Shown here in pieces: positions 1 to 7,998 of a stretch of 64,000 nt of DNA. Below the pieces are notes generated by a model. It was given only the letters and a program-made list of their open reading frames with translations, searched no databases and was not told the origin of the DNA. The position numbers and the translations under genes are program-made. Source of the DNA: an uncultured Lachnospiraceae bacterium. GTDB lineage: Bacteria; Bacillota; Clostridia; Lachnospirales; Lachnospiraceae. The stretch is from the NCBI GenBank assembly GCA_902760755.1, contig CACWHK010000002.1:61059-125058 (forward strand), given 5' to 3'. Numbering within the stretch: the first letter of the stretch is position 1; the number at the start of each line of letters is the position of its first letter.

Positions 1-413
1 CCGAGAAGCTGAAGCTTCCGGTGATCATTTTTACAGCCAGCGGTGGTGCCAGAATGCAGGAGGGTATCCTTTCCCTGATGCAGATGGCAAAGACCTCTGC
101 GGCAGCGAAGCATTTCAGTGAGAACGGCGGACTTTATATCGCGGTTCTGACACATCCCACCACGGGCGGTGTAAGTGCCAGCTTCGCAACCCTGGCGGAT
201 ATTACCATCGCAGAGCCGGGAGCCCTGATCGGGTTTGCGGGTCCGCGGGTGATCGAGCAGACCATAGGACAGAAGCTGCCGGAGGGCTTCCAGAGAGCGG
301 AATACCTGGAGGATCACGGCTTCGTGGATGAGATCGTAAGACGGGATGAGATCCGCGGCAAGCTGTCCCAAATCCTGCGGCTGCATCAGAAGAAAAGGAG
401 GCCGACGTTATGA
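1..413 (+). CDS. accD: Acetyl-CoA carboxylase carboxyltransferase beta subunit, C-terminal part (5' end outside window)
   Basis: The reading frame is open from the left edge, so only about the last 136 residues are present. They carry the crotonase-fold core of the carboxyltransferase beta subunit: a glycine-rich SGGARMQEG segment, [13 protein letters not shown], and [11 protein letters not shown]. With AccA it transfers the carboxyl group from carboxybiotin to acetyl-CoA to form malonyl-CoA, the first committed step of fatty acid synthesis in the cytoplasm. The N-terminal zinc ribbon expected of AccD lies upstream and cannot be checked. The stop codon overlaps the accA start (ATGA), which implies translational coupling of the two subunits. 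Confidence 0.95.
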   Translation, partial: EKLKLPVIIFTASGGARMQEGILSLMQMAKTSAAAKHFSENGGLYIAVLTHPTTGGVSASFATLADITIAEPGALIGFAGPRVIEQTIGQKLPEGFQRAEYLEDHGFVDEIVRRDEIRGKLSQILRLHQKKRRPTL

Positions 414-1336
414 CCATCAGAGAGATAGACGAGCGAATGACGGCCCTGGAGGAAGAGAAGCGGCAGGACGGCCTCACGGAGGCACGGGCCCATGAGATGG
501 AGCAGGAGTATGCAGCGCTCTGCAGAGCCTGTGATTCGGTTACGGCTCATGACAATGTGTTCCTGGCACGGCACAGACGCCGTCCGAAGATCGATGACTA
601 TATCAATGCCCTGTTCACGGACTTCTTCGTACAAAGAGGAGACCTTCTTTCGAAGGAGGATCAGAGTATCTTCGGCGGAATCGCCCTGTTCCACGGCATC
701 CCGGTAACGGTTCTCGGACATCGCAAGGGAAAGAACATCAACGAGAATATGAAGTATAACTTCGGTATGCCGGAGCCGGAGGGCTACCGGAAGGCTCTTC
801 GTATGATGAAGCAGGCCGAGAAGTTCGGACGACCGATCATTACATTTATCGATACTCCGGGAGCATATCCGGGTCTGGAGGCGGAGGAGCACGGTCAGAG
901 CAACGCCATCGCAAGGAATCTTGCGGAAATGAGTGCGCTGAAGACTCCCATCTTCTCCATCGTAACCGGTGAAGGAAGCTCCGGAGGAGCGCTTGCCATC
1001 GGTGTTGCAAATAAGGTTTACATGCTGGAGCATGCGGTTTATTCCGTGCTTTCCCCGGAGGGCTTTGCTTCCATTCTCTGGAAGGATTCCACCCGTGCGG
1101 CTGAGGCCTGTGACCTGATGAAGCTGACGGCACAGGATCTGTACCGGTTCGGCGTGATCGACGGGATCATCCCGGAGCCGGCCTGCGGAGCACATCATAA
1201 TCCTGCTGCAGTCTATAAGGCTATCGACCGGATGCTGGTAAGGGAGTTCAATGCCATGAAGCGTATGTCCCCCACGGATATCGCAAAGGCGCGTTACGAG
1301 AAGTTCCGGAATATCGACAGGCTGGCACGAAAGTAA
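410..1336 (+). CDS. accA: Acetyl-CoA carboxylase carboxyltransferase alpha subunit
   Basis: This 308-residue protein has the usual length for AccA. It has the helical N-terminus, the [12 protein letters not shown] region, and the oxyanion-hole segments [13 protein letters not shown] and [14 protein letters not shown]. It partners AccD in the carboxyltransferase half of acetyl-CoA carboxylase. The start overlaps the accD stop by four bases. A 53-bp gap separates it from fabK, so accDA and the fab genes are probably one transcript. The biotin carboxylase and biotin carrier genes are not in the window and may lie upstream of the left edge. Confidence 0.96.
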   Translation: MTIREIDERMTALEEEKRQDGLTEARAHEMEQEYAALCRACDSVTAHDNVFLARHRRRPKIDDYINALFTDFFVQRGDLLSKEDQSIFGGIALFHGIPVTVLGHRKGKNINENMKYNFGMPEPEGYRKALRMMKQAEKFGRPIITFIDTPGAYPGLEAEEHGQSNAIARNLAEMSALKTPIFSIVTGEGSSGGALAIGVANKVYMLEHAVYSVLSPEGFASILWKDSTRAAEACDLMKLTAQDLYRFGVIDGIIPEPACGAHHNPAAVYKAIDRMLVREFNAMKRMSPTDIAKARYEKFRNIDRLARK

Positions 1337-1389
1337 GACGGTTTCCGTCATCCGACGAAAGATCCGTTAGGTGAAATAAGGAGTAGAAC

Positions 1390-2328
1390 ATGAAACTCAT
1401 CAATGAATTATTGGGTGTGAAGTATCCCATCATCCAGGGAGGAATGGCAAATATAGCAACCGGAAAGTTCGCGGCAGCAGTCTCCAACGCAGGGGCTCTC
1501 GGCCTGATCGCCTCCGGCGGAATGCCCGCAGAGGCACTGGAGAAGGAAATCCGCGATGCCAGAGAGGCTACGGATAAGCCCTTTGGCGTGAACCTGATGC
1601 TGATGAACCCGGATGCAGACAATATCGCAGACCTGCTGGCGCGGGAGAAGATTCAGATCATCACCACGGGAGCAGGAACACCGGGAAAGTATATCGAGAA
1701 GTGGAAGGAAACAGGCGCTATCGTGATCCCGGTGGTTGCCAGCTGCGCGCTTGCAAAGAAGGTAGAGAAGCAGGGCGTGGATGCAGTCATCGCTGAGGGC
1801 GGTGAGAGCGGCGGTCATGTAGGTGACATGACCACCATGGCACTGGTTCCCCAGGTGATCGACAGTGTGGAGATCCCGGTCATTGCAGCCGGCGGTATAG
1901 CGGACGGAAGACAGTTCGCGGCAGCTCTCTGCCTGGGTGCGGCAGGCATCCAGATCGGTACCAGCCTTCTGGTATCCGAGGAGTGCCCGATCCACGAGAA
2001 TTACAAGGCAGAGCTGATCAAGGCAAGAGATAACAGCACCACGGTAACCGGACGGAGTCTGGGAGCACCGGTGCGTATCATCAAGAACCCCATGGCACGT
2101 GAATATCTGAAGCTGGAGGCAGCAGCTGCTTCCCGTGACGAGTTGGAGCAGATCACCCTGGGCGGACTCCGGAGAGCCGTATTCGACGGTGATATGAAGA
2201 ACGGTTCCGTCATGGCAGGTCAGGTCTGCGGACAGCTGAAGGAGGTTCGTCCTCTGGCGGACATCCTGGAGGATATGTACCAGGGCGCAAAGAAGGTGCT
2301 TGAGGAGACGCGGGCCATCGAGCTTTAA
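1390..2328 (+). CDS. fabK: Enoyl-ACP reductase II (FMN-dependent)
   Basis: A 312-residue TIM-barrel flavoprotein of the FabK/nitronate monooxygenase family. It opens with VKYPIIQGGMANIA, and has the EGGESGGHVG segment holding the family's conserved histidine and the phosphate-binding AAGGIADGRQFAAALCLGA and GIQIGTSLL stretches. FabK reduces trans-2-enoyl-ACP in the last step of each elongation cycle and replaces FabI in many Firmicutes. Its place between accA and fabD makes the fatty acid role much more likely than a nitronate monooxygenase role. The ATG follows an AAGGAG ribosome binding site at about 1378. Confidence 0.95.
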   Translation: MKLINELLGVKYPIIQGGMANIATGKFAAAVSNAGALGLIASGGMPAEALEKEIRDAREATDKPFGVNLMLMNPDADNIADLLAREKIQIITTGAGTPGKYIEKWKETGAIVIPVVASCALAKKVEKQGVDAVIAEGGESGGHVGDMTTMALVPQVIDSVEIPVIAAGGIADGRQFAAALCLGAAGIQIGTSLLVSEECPIHENYKAELIKARDNSTTVTGRSLGAPVRIIKNPMAREYLKLEAAAASRDELEQITLGGLRRAVFDGDMKNGSVMAGQVCGQLKEVRPLADILEDMYQGAKKVLEETRAIEL

Positions 2329-2372
2329 GGTTCTTTTCAAATAAGAGTACTAAGATGCAGGAGTAAATGAAA

Positions 2373-3305
2373 ATGAAGCTTGGATTTTTATATGCCGGAC
2401 AGGGCAGTCAGACCGTAGGAATGGGAAAGGATCTCTACGAGGCATATCCCTCCTTCCGTGAGGTGCTGGACAGCGCGGATCCCGGATTTGATCTTCGCAC
2501 CGTATCCTTCGAGGGACCTGCGGAGGTATTGAATGAGACAAAGTATACCCAGCCGTGCATGGTTGCATTTGCGGTTGGAATGACAAGGGTCCTGGCAGAG
2601 GCTGGAATCACACCGGCCATCGCCGCAGGTCTTTCCCTGGGCGAGTACAGTGCCCTCTATGCGGCAGGCGTCTTCACGGAGCAGCAGGTGATCGACCTGG
2701 TTGCCTTCCGCGGAAATGCCATGCAGTCCGCGGTACAGGGTCGCGAGTGCAAGATGATCGCGGTTCTCGGCCTGGCGCGGGAGAAGATCTACGAGGGCTG
2801 CAGCAAGGTACAGGCTGAGTTCCCGGATCTTTGTTGTGAGCCGGCAAACTTCAACTGCCCGGGACAGATCACGGTATCCGGAGACGCTGAGGCGGTGGAT
2901 GCGGCAGCAGAGGTGATGAAGGAGCTCGGCGCGAAGCGTGTGCTTCCGGTAAAGGTCAGCGGACCCTTCCATACGTCCCTGATGAAGCCGGCAGGAGATG
3001 CGCTGGCAGAGCGTTTTCAATCTGAGAGCTTCGGTGAGATGAAGCTTCCCGTTGTGTTTAATGCAGTGGGTCGTCCGAAGACGGAGGAGGAGTCCATCCC
3101 CGCACTTCTGGAAAGCCAGGTACAGACCTCGGTTCTCTTTGAAGATACCATCCGTTACATGGCAGAGCAGGGCATCGATGCATTTGTTGAGATCGGCCCC
3201 GGCAAGACCCTTTCCAAGTTCGTGCAGAAGACGGTAGAGCTTCCCTGCTACAACGTGGAGAAGGCAGAGGATATTGCGGCACTGAAGGAAGCACTGGGCC
3301 TGTAG
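2373..3305 (+). CDS. fabD: Malonyl-CoA:ACP transacylase
   Basis: This 310-residue acyltransferase moves malonyl groups from CoA to acyl carrier protein. It has the N-terminal LYAGQGSQTVGMG, the nucleophile elbow GLSLGEYSALYAAG with the catalytic serine, and the FHTSLM motif with the catalytic histidine. An in-frame ATG at 2367 is also possible, but the GCAGGAG ribosome binding site is only three bases from it and better spaced for 2373, and the family usually starts at MK-LGFLYAGQ. It lies 44 bp after fabK and 46 bp before fabG in the same operon. Confidence 0.94.
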   Translation: MKLGFLYAGQGSQTVGMGKDLYEAYPSFREVLDSADPGFDLRTVSFEGPAEVLNETKYTQPCMVAFAVGMTRVLAEAGITPAIAAGLSLGEYSALYAAGVFTEQQVIDLVAFRGNAMQSAVQGRECKMIAVLGLAREKIYEGCSKVQAEFPDLCCEPANFNCPGQITVSGDAEAVDAAAEVMKELGAKRVLPVKVSGPFHTSLMKPAGDALAERFQSESFGEMKLPVVFNAVGRPKTEEESIPALLESQVQTSVLFEDTIRYMAEQGIDAFVEIGPGKTLSKFVQKTVELPCYNVEKAEDIAALKEALGL

Positions 3306-3351
3306 GCTTTGAATCACAGAGTGCGGCGTTGGCTTTGAAAAAGGAGATAAC

Positions 3352-4095
3352 ATGAAAGAATTTGAGGGAAAGACGGCCATCGTCACCGGCGGAAGCCGTG
3401 GGATCGGTCGTGGGATCGCAGAGCGTCTGGCAGAGGGCGGTGCCAATGTGGTCATCACCTACGCCGGAAATGCGGCAGCAGCAGAGGAGGTTGAGGCGGT
3501 TCTCACCGCAAAGGGTGTAAAGGCGAAAGCAGTACAGGCAGATGCTGCTGATCCGGCATCCGCGGCAGCGGTGGTTGCGGTAGCAGTGGAGCTGGGCGGA
3601 ACCGTGGATATCCTGGTAAACAACGCCGGGATCACAAGAGATAATCTCCTCATGCGAATGAAGGATGAAGAGTTTGATGCCGTGATCAACACGAATCTTC
3701 GCGGTGTCTATGCCATGATGAAGGCAGTGGCGAAGCCCATGATGAAGGCGCGCTACGGCCGGATCGTGAATATCAGCAGCGTAGTGGGTGTTTACGGAAA
3801 TGCCGGACAGGTGAACTACGCGGCAGCCAAGGCCGGTGTGATCGGCATGACTAAATCCGTGGCGAAGGAGCTGGGCTCCCGCGGGATCACATGCAATGCC
3901 GTGGCTCCGGGCTTTATCGAGACCGATATGACTGCAGCCCTTCCCGAGGACGTGAAGGAGAAACTGAAGGCCGAGATCACTCTCGGACGTCTCGGACAGG
4001 TGGAGGATGTGGCAGAGGCTGTTGCCTTCCTTGCATCCGATGCAGCGTCCTACGTTACAGGTCAGGTATTAGAGGTGGCAGGCGGACTCCAATGA
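3352..4095 (+). CDS. fabG: 3-oxoacyl-ACP reductase
   Basis: A 247-residue short-chain dehydrogenase that reduces 3-oxoacyl-ACP with NADPH. The cofactor loop GGSRGIGRGIAERL, the NNAGITRDNLLMRM motif typical of FabG, the catalytic serine in NISSVVGVYG, and the YAAAKAG catalytic Tyr/Lys pair are all present. Its length matches the family. A strong AAAGGAG site precedes the ATG. A small structured segment lies between it and fabF. Confidence 0.95.
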   Translation: MKEFEGKTAIVTGGSRGIGRGIAERLAEGGANVVITYAGNAAAAEEVEAVLTAKGVKAKAVQADAADPASAAAVVAVAVELGGTVDILVNNAGITRDNLLMRMKDEEFDAVINTNLRGVYAMMKAVAKPMMKARYGRIVNISSVVGVYGNAGQVNYAAAKAGVIGMTKSVAKELGSRGITCNAVAPGFIETDMTAALPEDVKEKLKAEITLGRLGQVEDVAEAVAFLASDAASYVTGQVLEVAGGLQ

Positions 4096-4170
4096 GCCAT
4101 GCAAAGCCGGACTATACGGCGAATGCCGCCGACTCGACGGATACGAAGTATCCGGAGAGGCGGGCATGGC
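4096..4170. repeat. Small structured intergenic element (partial copy of the branched family)
   Basis: Just after the fabG stop, GCCATGC (4096-4102) pairs with GCATGGC (4164-4170). Between them are two short hairpins, CGGC-GAAT-GCCG (4117-4128) and GGATAC-GAA-GTATCC (about 4139-4153). This resembles the three-way-junction half (stems P4-P6) of the larger elements at 5889-6064, 21203-21376 and 47786-47975, but lacks the long hairpin and outer stem. A 32-codon frame starting at 4092 crosses the segment. It has no convincing ribosome binding site and is probably not translated. Confidence 0.5.
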
Positions 4171-4209
4171 GAATCGGACGGTTAAAATGAACGGATAAAA
4201 GGAGATAAA

Positions 4210-5451
4210 ATGAAAAGAAGAGTAGTGATCACGGGGATGGGAACCATCAACCCCATCGGACATAATCTGGAGGAGACCTGGGAGAGCATCAAGGCAGGGG
4301 TCTGCGGAATTGACGAGATAAGGAGTGTGGATACCACCAACTTCAAGCTGAAGCTGGCGGCTGAGGTAAAGGACTATGCGCCGGAGAACTTCCTGGATAA
4401 GAAGGAAGCAAAGAAGATGGACCGCTATACACAGTTTGCGACCATCGCTGCAAGAGAGGCCTTAAAGGACAGCGGAATTAAGATCGAGGACGAGGATCCC
4501 TATCGCTGTGGGACCATCATTTCCAGCGGGATCGGCGGACTAATCACCATCAGCAGTGAGCATTCCCGGGGACTGGAGCGTGGCTTCGAGAAGATCTCCC
4601 CGTTCTATATCCCCATGACCATCGCAAATATGGCAGCCGGTCAGATCGCCATCGAGACAGGCTTCAAGGGCATCTGCACCTGCGTGGTTACGGCATGTGC
4701 CAGCGGAAACAACGCCATCGGCGAGGCATTCCGTAACGTGCGTGACGGCTATACGGACGTTATGATGTGCGGCGGTTCCGAGGGCTGCATCTGTGAGATG
4801 GGCATCGGTGGCTTCACGGTTATGCATGCACTGAACCTTTCCACCGATCCGAAGCGGGCATCCATTCCCTTTGATGCAGAACGTTCCGGTTTCGTTATGG
4901 GCGAGGGTGCCGGCGTCCTTGTGATCGAGGAGCTGGAGCACGCAAAGAAGCGCGGCGCAAAGATCTACGGTGAGATCGTGGGCTACGGCGCTACCTGTGA
5001 CGCACATCACATCACTGCACCGGATCCGGAGGGACTCGGCGCTGCAAACTGCATGAAGATGGCAGTAGAGGATGCGGGTCTTAAGCCGGAGGATGTGGAT
5101 TATATCAATGCACACGGAACCTCCACTCCGCTGAATGACGCGGGGGAGACCAAGGCCATCAAGGCAGCCTTCGGGGATCATGCATATAAGCTGATGGTAA
5201 GCTCCACCAAGTCCATGACAGGACATCTTTTAGGCGGAAGCGGTGCCGTAGAGGCAATCATCACAACGAAGGCTCTGCAGGAGGGCTTTGTTCCGGCAAC
5301 CATCAACTATCAGGTTCCGGATCCTGCATGTGATCTGGACATCGTACCGAACGAGGGACGGAAGGCAGACATCAAGGTTGCCCTCAGCAATTCCCTGGGC
5401 TTCGGCGGACATAATGCAACAACAGCATTTAAGAAATGGGAGGAAGCGTAA
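4210..5451 (+). CDS. fabF: 3-oxoacyl-ACP synthase II (beta-ketoacyl-ACP synthase)
   Basis: A 413-residue condensing enzyme that extends acyl-ACP with malonyl-ACP. The Cys-His-His active site is visible: VVTACASGNNAIGEA (nucleophilic Cys), NAHGTSTPLND (His), and NSLGFGGHNAT (His). The length is normal for FabF. A GGAGAT site precedes the ATG. The stop codon is followed at once by the fabZ start, so the two are likely coupled. Confidence 0.96.
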   Translation: MKRRVVITGMGTINPIGHNLEETWESIKAGVCGIDEIRSVDTTNFKLKLAAEVKDYAPENFLDKKEAKKMDRYTQFATIAAREALKDSGIKIEDEDPYRCGTIISSGIGGLITISSEHSRGLERGFEKISPFYIPMTIANMAAGQIAIETGFKGICTCVVTACASGNNAIGEAFRNVRDGYTDVMMCGGSEGCICEMGIGGFTVMHALNLSTDPKRASIPFDAERSGFVMGEGAGVLVIEELEHAKKRGAKIYGEIVGYGATCDAHHITAPDPEGLGAANCMKMAVEDAGLKPEDVDYINAHGTSTPLNDAGETKAIKAAFGDHAYKLMVSSTKSMTGHLLGGSGAVEAIITTKALQEGFVPATINYQVPDPACDLDIVPNEGRKADIKVALSNSLGFGGHNATTAFKKWEEA

Positions 5452-5880
5452 ATGGAACTGAATTCCAACCAGATTCAGGAGATCCTGCCGCATCGTTATC
5501 CGATGCAGCTGGTAGATAAGATCACGGACTTCGAGCCGGGTGTCTGGGCAGAGGGTATCAAATGTGTAACCGTCAATGAGCCCTTCTTCCAGGGACATTT
5601 CCCGGAGGCACATGTGATGCCGGGAGTTCTCATCATCGAGGCACTGGCACAGACCGGAGCGGTTGCGATCCTTTCCGAGGAAGCATATAAGGGGAAGATC
5701 GCCTTCTTCGGCGGAATCAGGAATGCCAGGTTCCGTCAGCAGGTTCGTCCCGGAGACGTACTGACTCTTCGCTGCGAGATCACGGAGCGTAAGGGACCGG
5801 TGGGCTTCGGCAAGGCCGTTGCAAAAGTTGGTGATAAGGTTGCCGCGCAGGCGGAAATCTCTTTCGTCATAGGTGAATAA
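5452..5880 (+). CDS. fabZ: 3-hydroxyacyl-ACP dehydratase
   Basis: A 142-residue hot-dog-fold dehydratase that removes water from 3-hydroxyacyl-ACP. The catalytic His is in LPHRYPMQLVDKI, and the catalytic Glu region is GHFPEAHVMPGVLIIEALAQ. It starts on the base after the fabF stop and is the last recognisable fatty acid gene of this run. Nine bases downstream begins a structured element (5889-6064) whose long hairpin could end or process the operon transcript. Confidence 0.96.
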   Translation: MELNSNQIQEILPHRYPMQLVDKITDFEPGVWAEGIKCVTVNEPFFQGHFPEAHVMPGVLIIEALAQTGAVAILSEEAYKGKIAFFGGIRNARFRQQVRPGDVLTLRCEITERKGPVGFGKAVAKVGDKVAAQAEISFVIGE

Positions 5881-5888
5881 CGGAGTAC

Positions 5889-6064
5889 GATTCACGTCCG
5901 CATACGAATGATTGCATTCATACGCTTGCGTGAATGGATGTGATCATTCGTATGCGGACTGCGAAGCAGGACCCGCAAACGCCGCATCGTCCATGAGCGC
6001 CGGAGGCGCGGCATACGTGCGAAGCACGGATGGGACGATGCCGGAGGATGCGGGGACGTGAATC
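5889..6064. repeat. Branched intergenic element, copy A (about 176 bp)
   Basis: Outer arms GATTCACGTCC (5889-5899) and GGACGTGAATC (6054-6064) are exact reverse complements. Inside are a long hairpin with 15-bp arms at 5898-5912 and 5943-5957; a mini hairpin CTGC-GAA-GCAG (5959-5969); a stem GCATCGTCC (5984-5992) with GGACGATGC (6033-6041); and, within that, two mini hairpins GCGCC-GGA-GGCGC (5997-6009) and CGTGC-GAA-GCACG (6016-6028). The same layout occurs at 21203-21376 and 47786-47975 with different stem sequences. The element occupies most of the 230-bp gap between fabZ and the marR gene. Whether it acts as RNA, terminator or mobile repeat cannot be told from sequence alone. Confidence 0.8.
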
Positions 6065-6110
6065 AAAAATAATATGATCATTATCTGGCAGGGAAGGAGG
6101 CTGGAAAAGT

Positions 6111-6653
6111 ATGTCCGGACCGGATCAGACAACTACAGAGAATATCGAGCAGAATCCCCTGCATGAGGTGTATTCGAAGTTTCGGGTATACTATTATCGG
6201 GATGTCTTCAAGCGTATCCAGAGTCGGGAGCTGTCGCTCTCGACGACGGAGGCGTACTGTATCGAGGTGATCGGAGCCCTGGGGACGCCGAGCATCAATG
6301 AATTTGCGGATTTCATCGGGATCTCCGCACCGAATGCAACCTACAAGGTGAACTCCCTGATCAAAAAGGGATACCTTACCAAGGTGCAGTCCGGCACCGA
6401 CAAGCGGGAGTTCTACCTGCAGGTGACGGAGAAGTATTATAAGTACTGGAACATCAACAAGAAATACATGGATATCGTGGAGGAACGTCTGAAGAAGAGA
6501 CTCACGGAAGAGGAATTCGAACTGTTCAACCGGATCATGCGCATGGTCTCCACGGAAATGATGCCTGAGGTTCCGATCCAGACACCGGGGAAATCGGAAC
6601 AGAAACAGACGGAAGAGGTGTTGCCGAAGGAGGCAGGGGAGGATGTGGAATGA
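6111..6653 (+). CDS. MarR-family transcriptional regulator
   Basis: A 180-residue winged-helix protein. The DNA-binding part lies at about residues 40-110 (LSTTEAYCIEVIGAL, INEFADFIGISAPNATYKVNSLIKKGYL, DKREFYLQVTEK), followed by a charged C-terminal helix and an acidic tail. It follows the fatty acid genes on the same strand, and FabT, the fatty acid repressor of streptococci, is also a MarR protein next to fab genes. A role in controlling the fab operon is therefore possible but unproven. It overlaps the next gene by ATGA, so it is co-translated with the alarmone synthetase. Confidence 0.88.
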   Translation: MSGPDQTTTENIEQNPLHEVYSKFRVYYYRDVFKRIQSRELSLSTTEAYCIEVIGALGTPSINEFADFIGISAPNATYKVNSLIKKGYLTKVQSGTDKREFYLQVTEKYYKYWNINKKYMDIVEERLKKRLTEEEFELFNRIMRMVSTEMMPEVPIQTPGKSEQKQTEEVLPKEAGEDVE

Positions 6654-7258
6654 GCATTTACGAAGCATTCGAGCCGAAACTGAATTATGTGATGGATCAG
6701 CTGCAGACGGAGCTGCGGTCCTATGACCGGATGCGGTTTGAGGAGACAGGTGATCATATCTATGAGCATATCTCTGCCCGGATCAAGACCGATGAGAGTA
6801 TGCGGGAGAAGTGCAGACGGAAGAATCTGCCGGAGAATGCCCACAGCGCGCTGCACGAGCTGCAGGATGCCATCGGCATCCGGATCATTTGCGCCTTCCG
6901 GGATGATATCTACGGAATCCTGGAGCATATCCGGAATCTTCCCGGGGTTACGATCGTGGAAGAGATCGACTATATCCGGCACGCAAAGCCCAACGGGTAT
7001 CGGAGCTATCATCTGATCCTTTCGGTGGAGACGGCCTTCGAGGATGTGGAGGGTAAGACTCCCGGTCATTATTTCGTTGAGGTCCAGCTTCGGACCATAG
7101 CCATGGATTCCTGGGCAAGTCTGGAGCATAAGATGAAGTATAAGAAGGATGTGAAGAATCAGGCCCTGATCGAGGCGGAGCTGAAGCGCTGTGCCGACGA
7201 GCTGGCGGCCTGTGATGTATCGCTGGAGACGATACGGAATCTGATCCGCTCCAGTTAA
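6650..7258 (+). CDS. Small alarmone synthetase (RelA/SpoT synthetase domain only), first copy
   Basis: A 202-residue single-domain (p)ppGpp synthetase. It transfers pyrophosphate from ATP to GDP or GTP. Visible motifs are the G-loop-like RIKTDESMREK (about residues 44-54), DAIGIRIICAF, HAKPNGYRSYHL, and EVQLRTIAMDSWASLEHKMKYK with the conserved Glu residues. There is no HD hydrolase, TGS or ACT domain, so it belongs with the RelP/RelQ class. It is coupled by ATGA overlap to a MarR regulator and followed 17 bp later by a two-component system. A second synthetase is encoded at 10291-10965. Confidence 0.92.
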   Translation: MSIYEAFEPKLNYVMDQLQTELRSYDRMRFEETGDHIYEHISARIKTDESMREKCRRKNLPENAHSALHELQDAIGIRIICAFRDDIYGILEHIRNLPGVTIVEEIDYIRHAKPNGYRSYHLILSVETAFEDVEGKTPGHYFVEVQLRTIAMDSWASLEHKMKYKKDVKNQALIEAELKRCADELAACDVSLETIRNLIRSS

Positions 7259-7275
7259 TGTAAGAGGGTGTTACT

Positions 7276-7953
7276 ATGCGAATACTATTGGCAGAAGACG
7301 AAAAGCCCCTGTCCAAGGCGGTTGCAACGGTTCTGGAAATGAAGGGCGGTTACACGGTGGATGCGGTCTATGACGGCGAAGCTGCGGTGGAAGCAGCCAG
7401 AGAGCATGTTTATGATGCCTGCGTCTTTGATATAATGATGCCGAAAATGGACGGGATCACGGCGCTGGAAACCCTCCGGAAGGAAGGAAATACCACACCG
7501 GTTCTGATGCTGACGGCGAAGGCAGAGCTGGATGACCGGGTCAAGGGGCTGGATGCCGGCGCGGATGATTATCTTCCGAAGCCCTTCCAGATGGCAGAGC
7601 TTTTGGCAAGACTCCGTTCCCTGACCAGACGGGCTTCGGAATACCGTCCGAAGAAGCTGCAGGCAGGACGGGTGACGCTGGACCTGGAGCAGCAGGAGCT
7701 GCACTGTGAGAATTCCATCCGGCTTTCCAAGAAGGAAGCACGGCTTATGGAATATCTGATGGCAAACCCGGACATGGAGTTTACCGTGGAAGAGCTGCTG
7801 GCTCATGTATGGCAGGAGGAAGAGGTTGACAGAGAAGTGGTCTGGGTCTACATTTCCTACCTGAAGAGTAAGCTCTACGCGGTGGCTGCGGACCGGACCA
7901 TAGACGGCCCGGAGAAAGGCCCCTTCCGTCTTGTGGAGGTAAAGGAGCCGTAA
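7276..7953 (+). CDS. OmpR/PhoB-family response regulator
   Basis: A 225-residue protein with an N-terminal receiver domain (acidic DE pair near residue 8, phospho-acceptor Asp in DACVFDIMMPKMDG, conserved Thr and Lys in MLTAKAELDD and DDYLPKPF) and a C-terminal winged helix (about residues 125-222) that should bind DNA. It lies 45 bp before a histidine kinase gene and the two form a standard pair. The inducing signal and targets cannot be read from the sequence. Confidence 0.94.
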   Translation: MRILLAEDEKPLSKAVATVLEMKGGYTVDAVYDGEAAVEAAREHVYDACVFDIMMPKMDGITALETLRKEGNTTPVLMLTAKAELDDRVKGLDAGADDYLPKPFQMAELLARLRSLTRRASEYRPKKLQAGRVTLDLEQQELHCENSIRLSKKEARLMEYLMANPDMEFTVEELLAHVWQEEEVDREVVWVYISYLKSKLYAVAADRTIDGPEKGPFRLVEVKEP

Positions 7954-7998
7954 CCAAAGGATTCATAACCGAAGAATCAAAGGAAGGGAGGATGCGCC

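Noticed and set aside
4092-4190. A 32-residue peptide gene between fabG and fabF
   Set aside because: It overlaps the fabG stop, lacks a ribosome binding site of its own and lies across a hairpin element.
6650-7258. Alarmone synthetase next to regulators as a toxin-antitoxin (toxSAS) pair
   Set aside because: The synthetase keeps the RelQ-like motifs, the neighbour is an ordinary MarR protein, and no small antitoxin-like gene is present.
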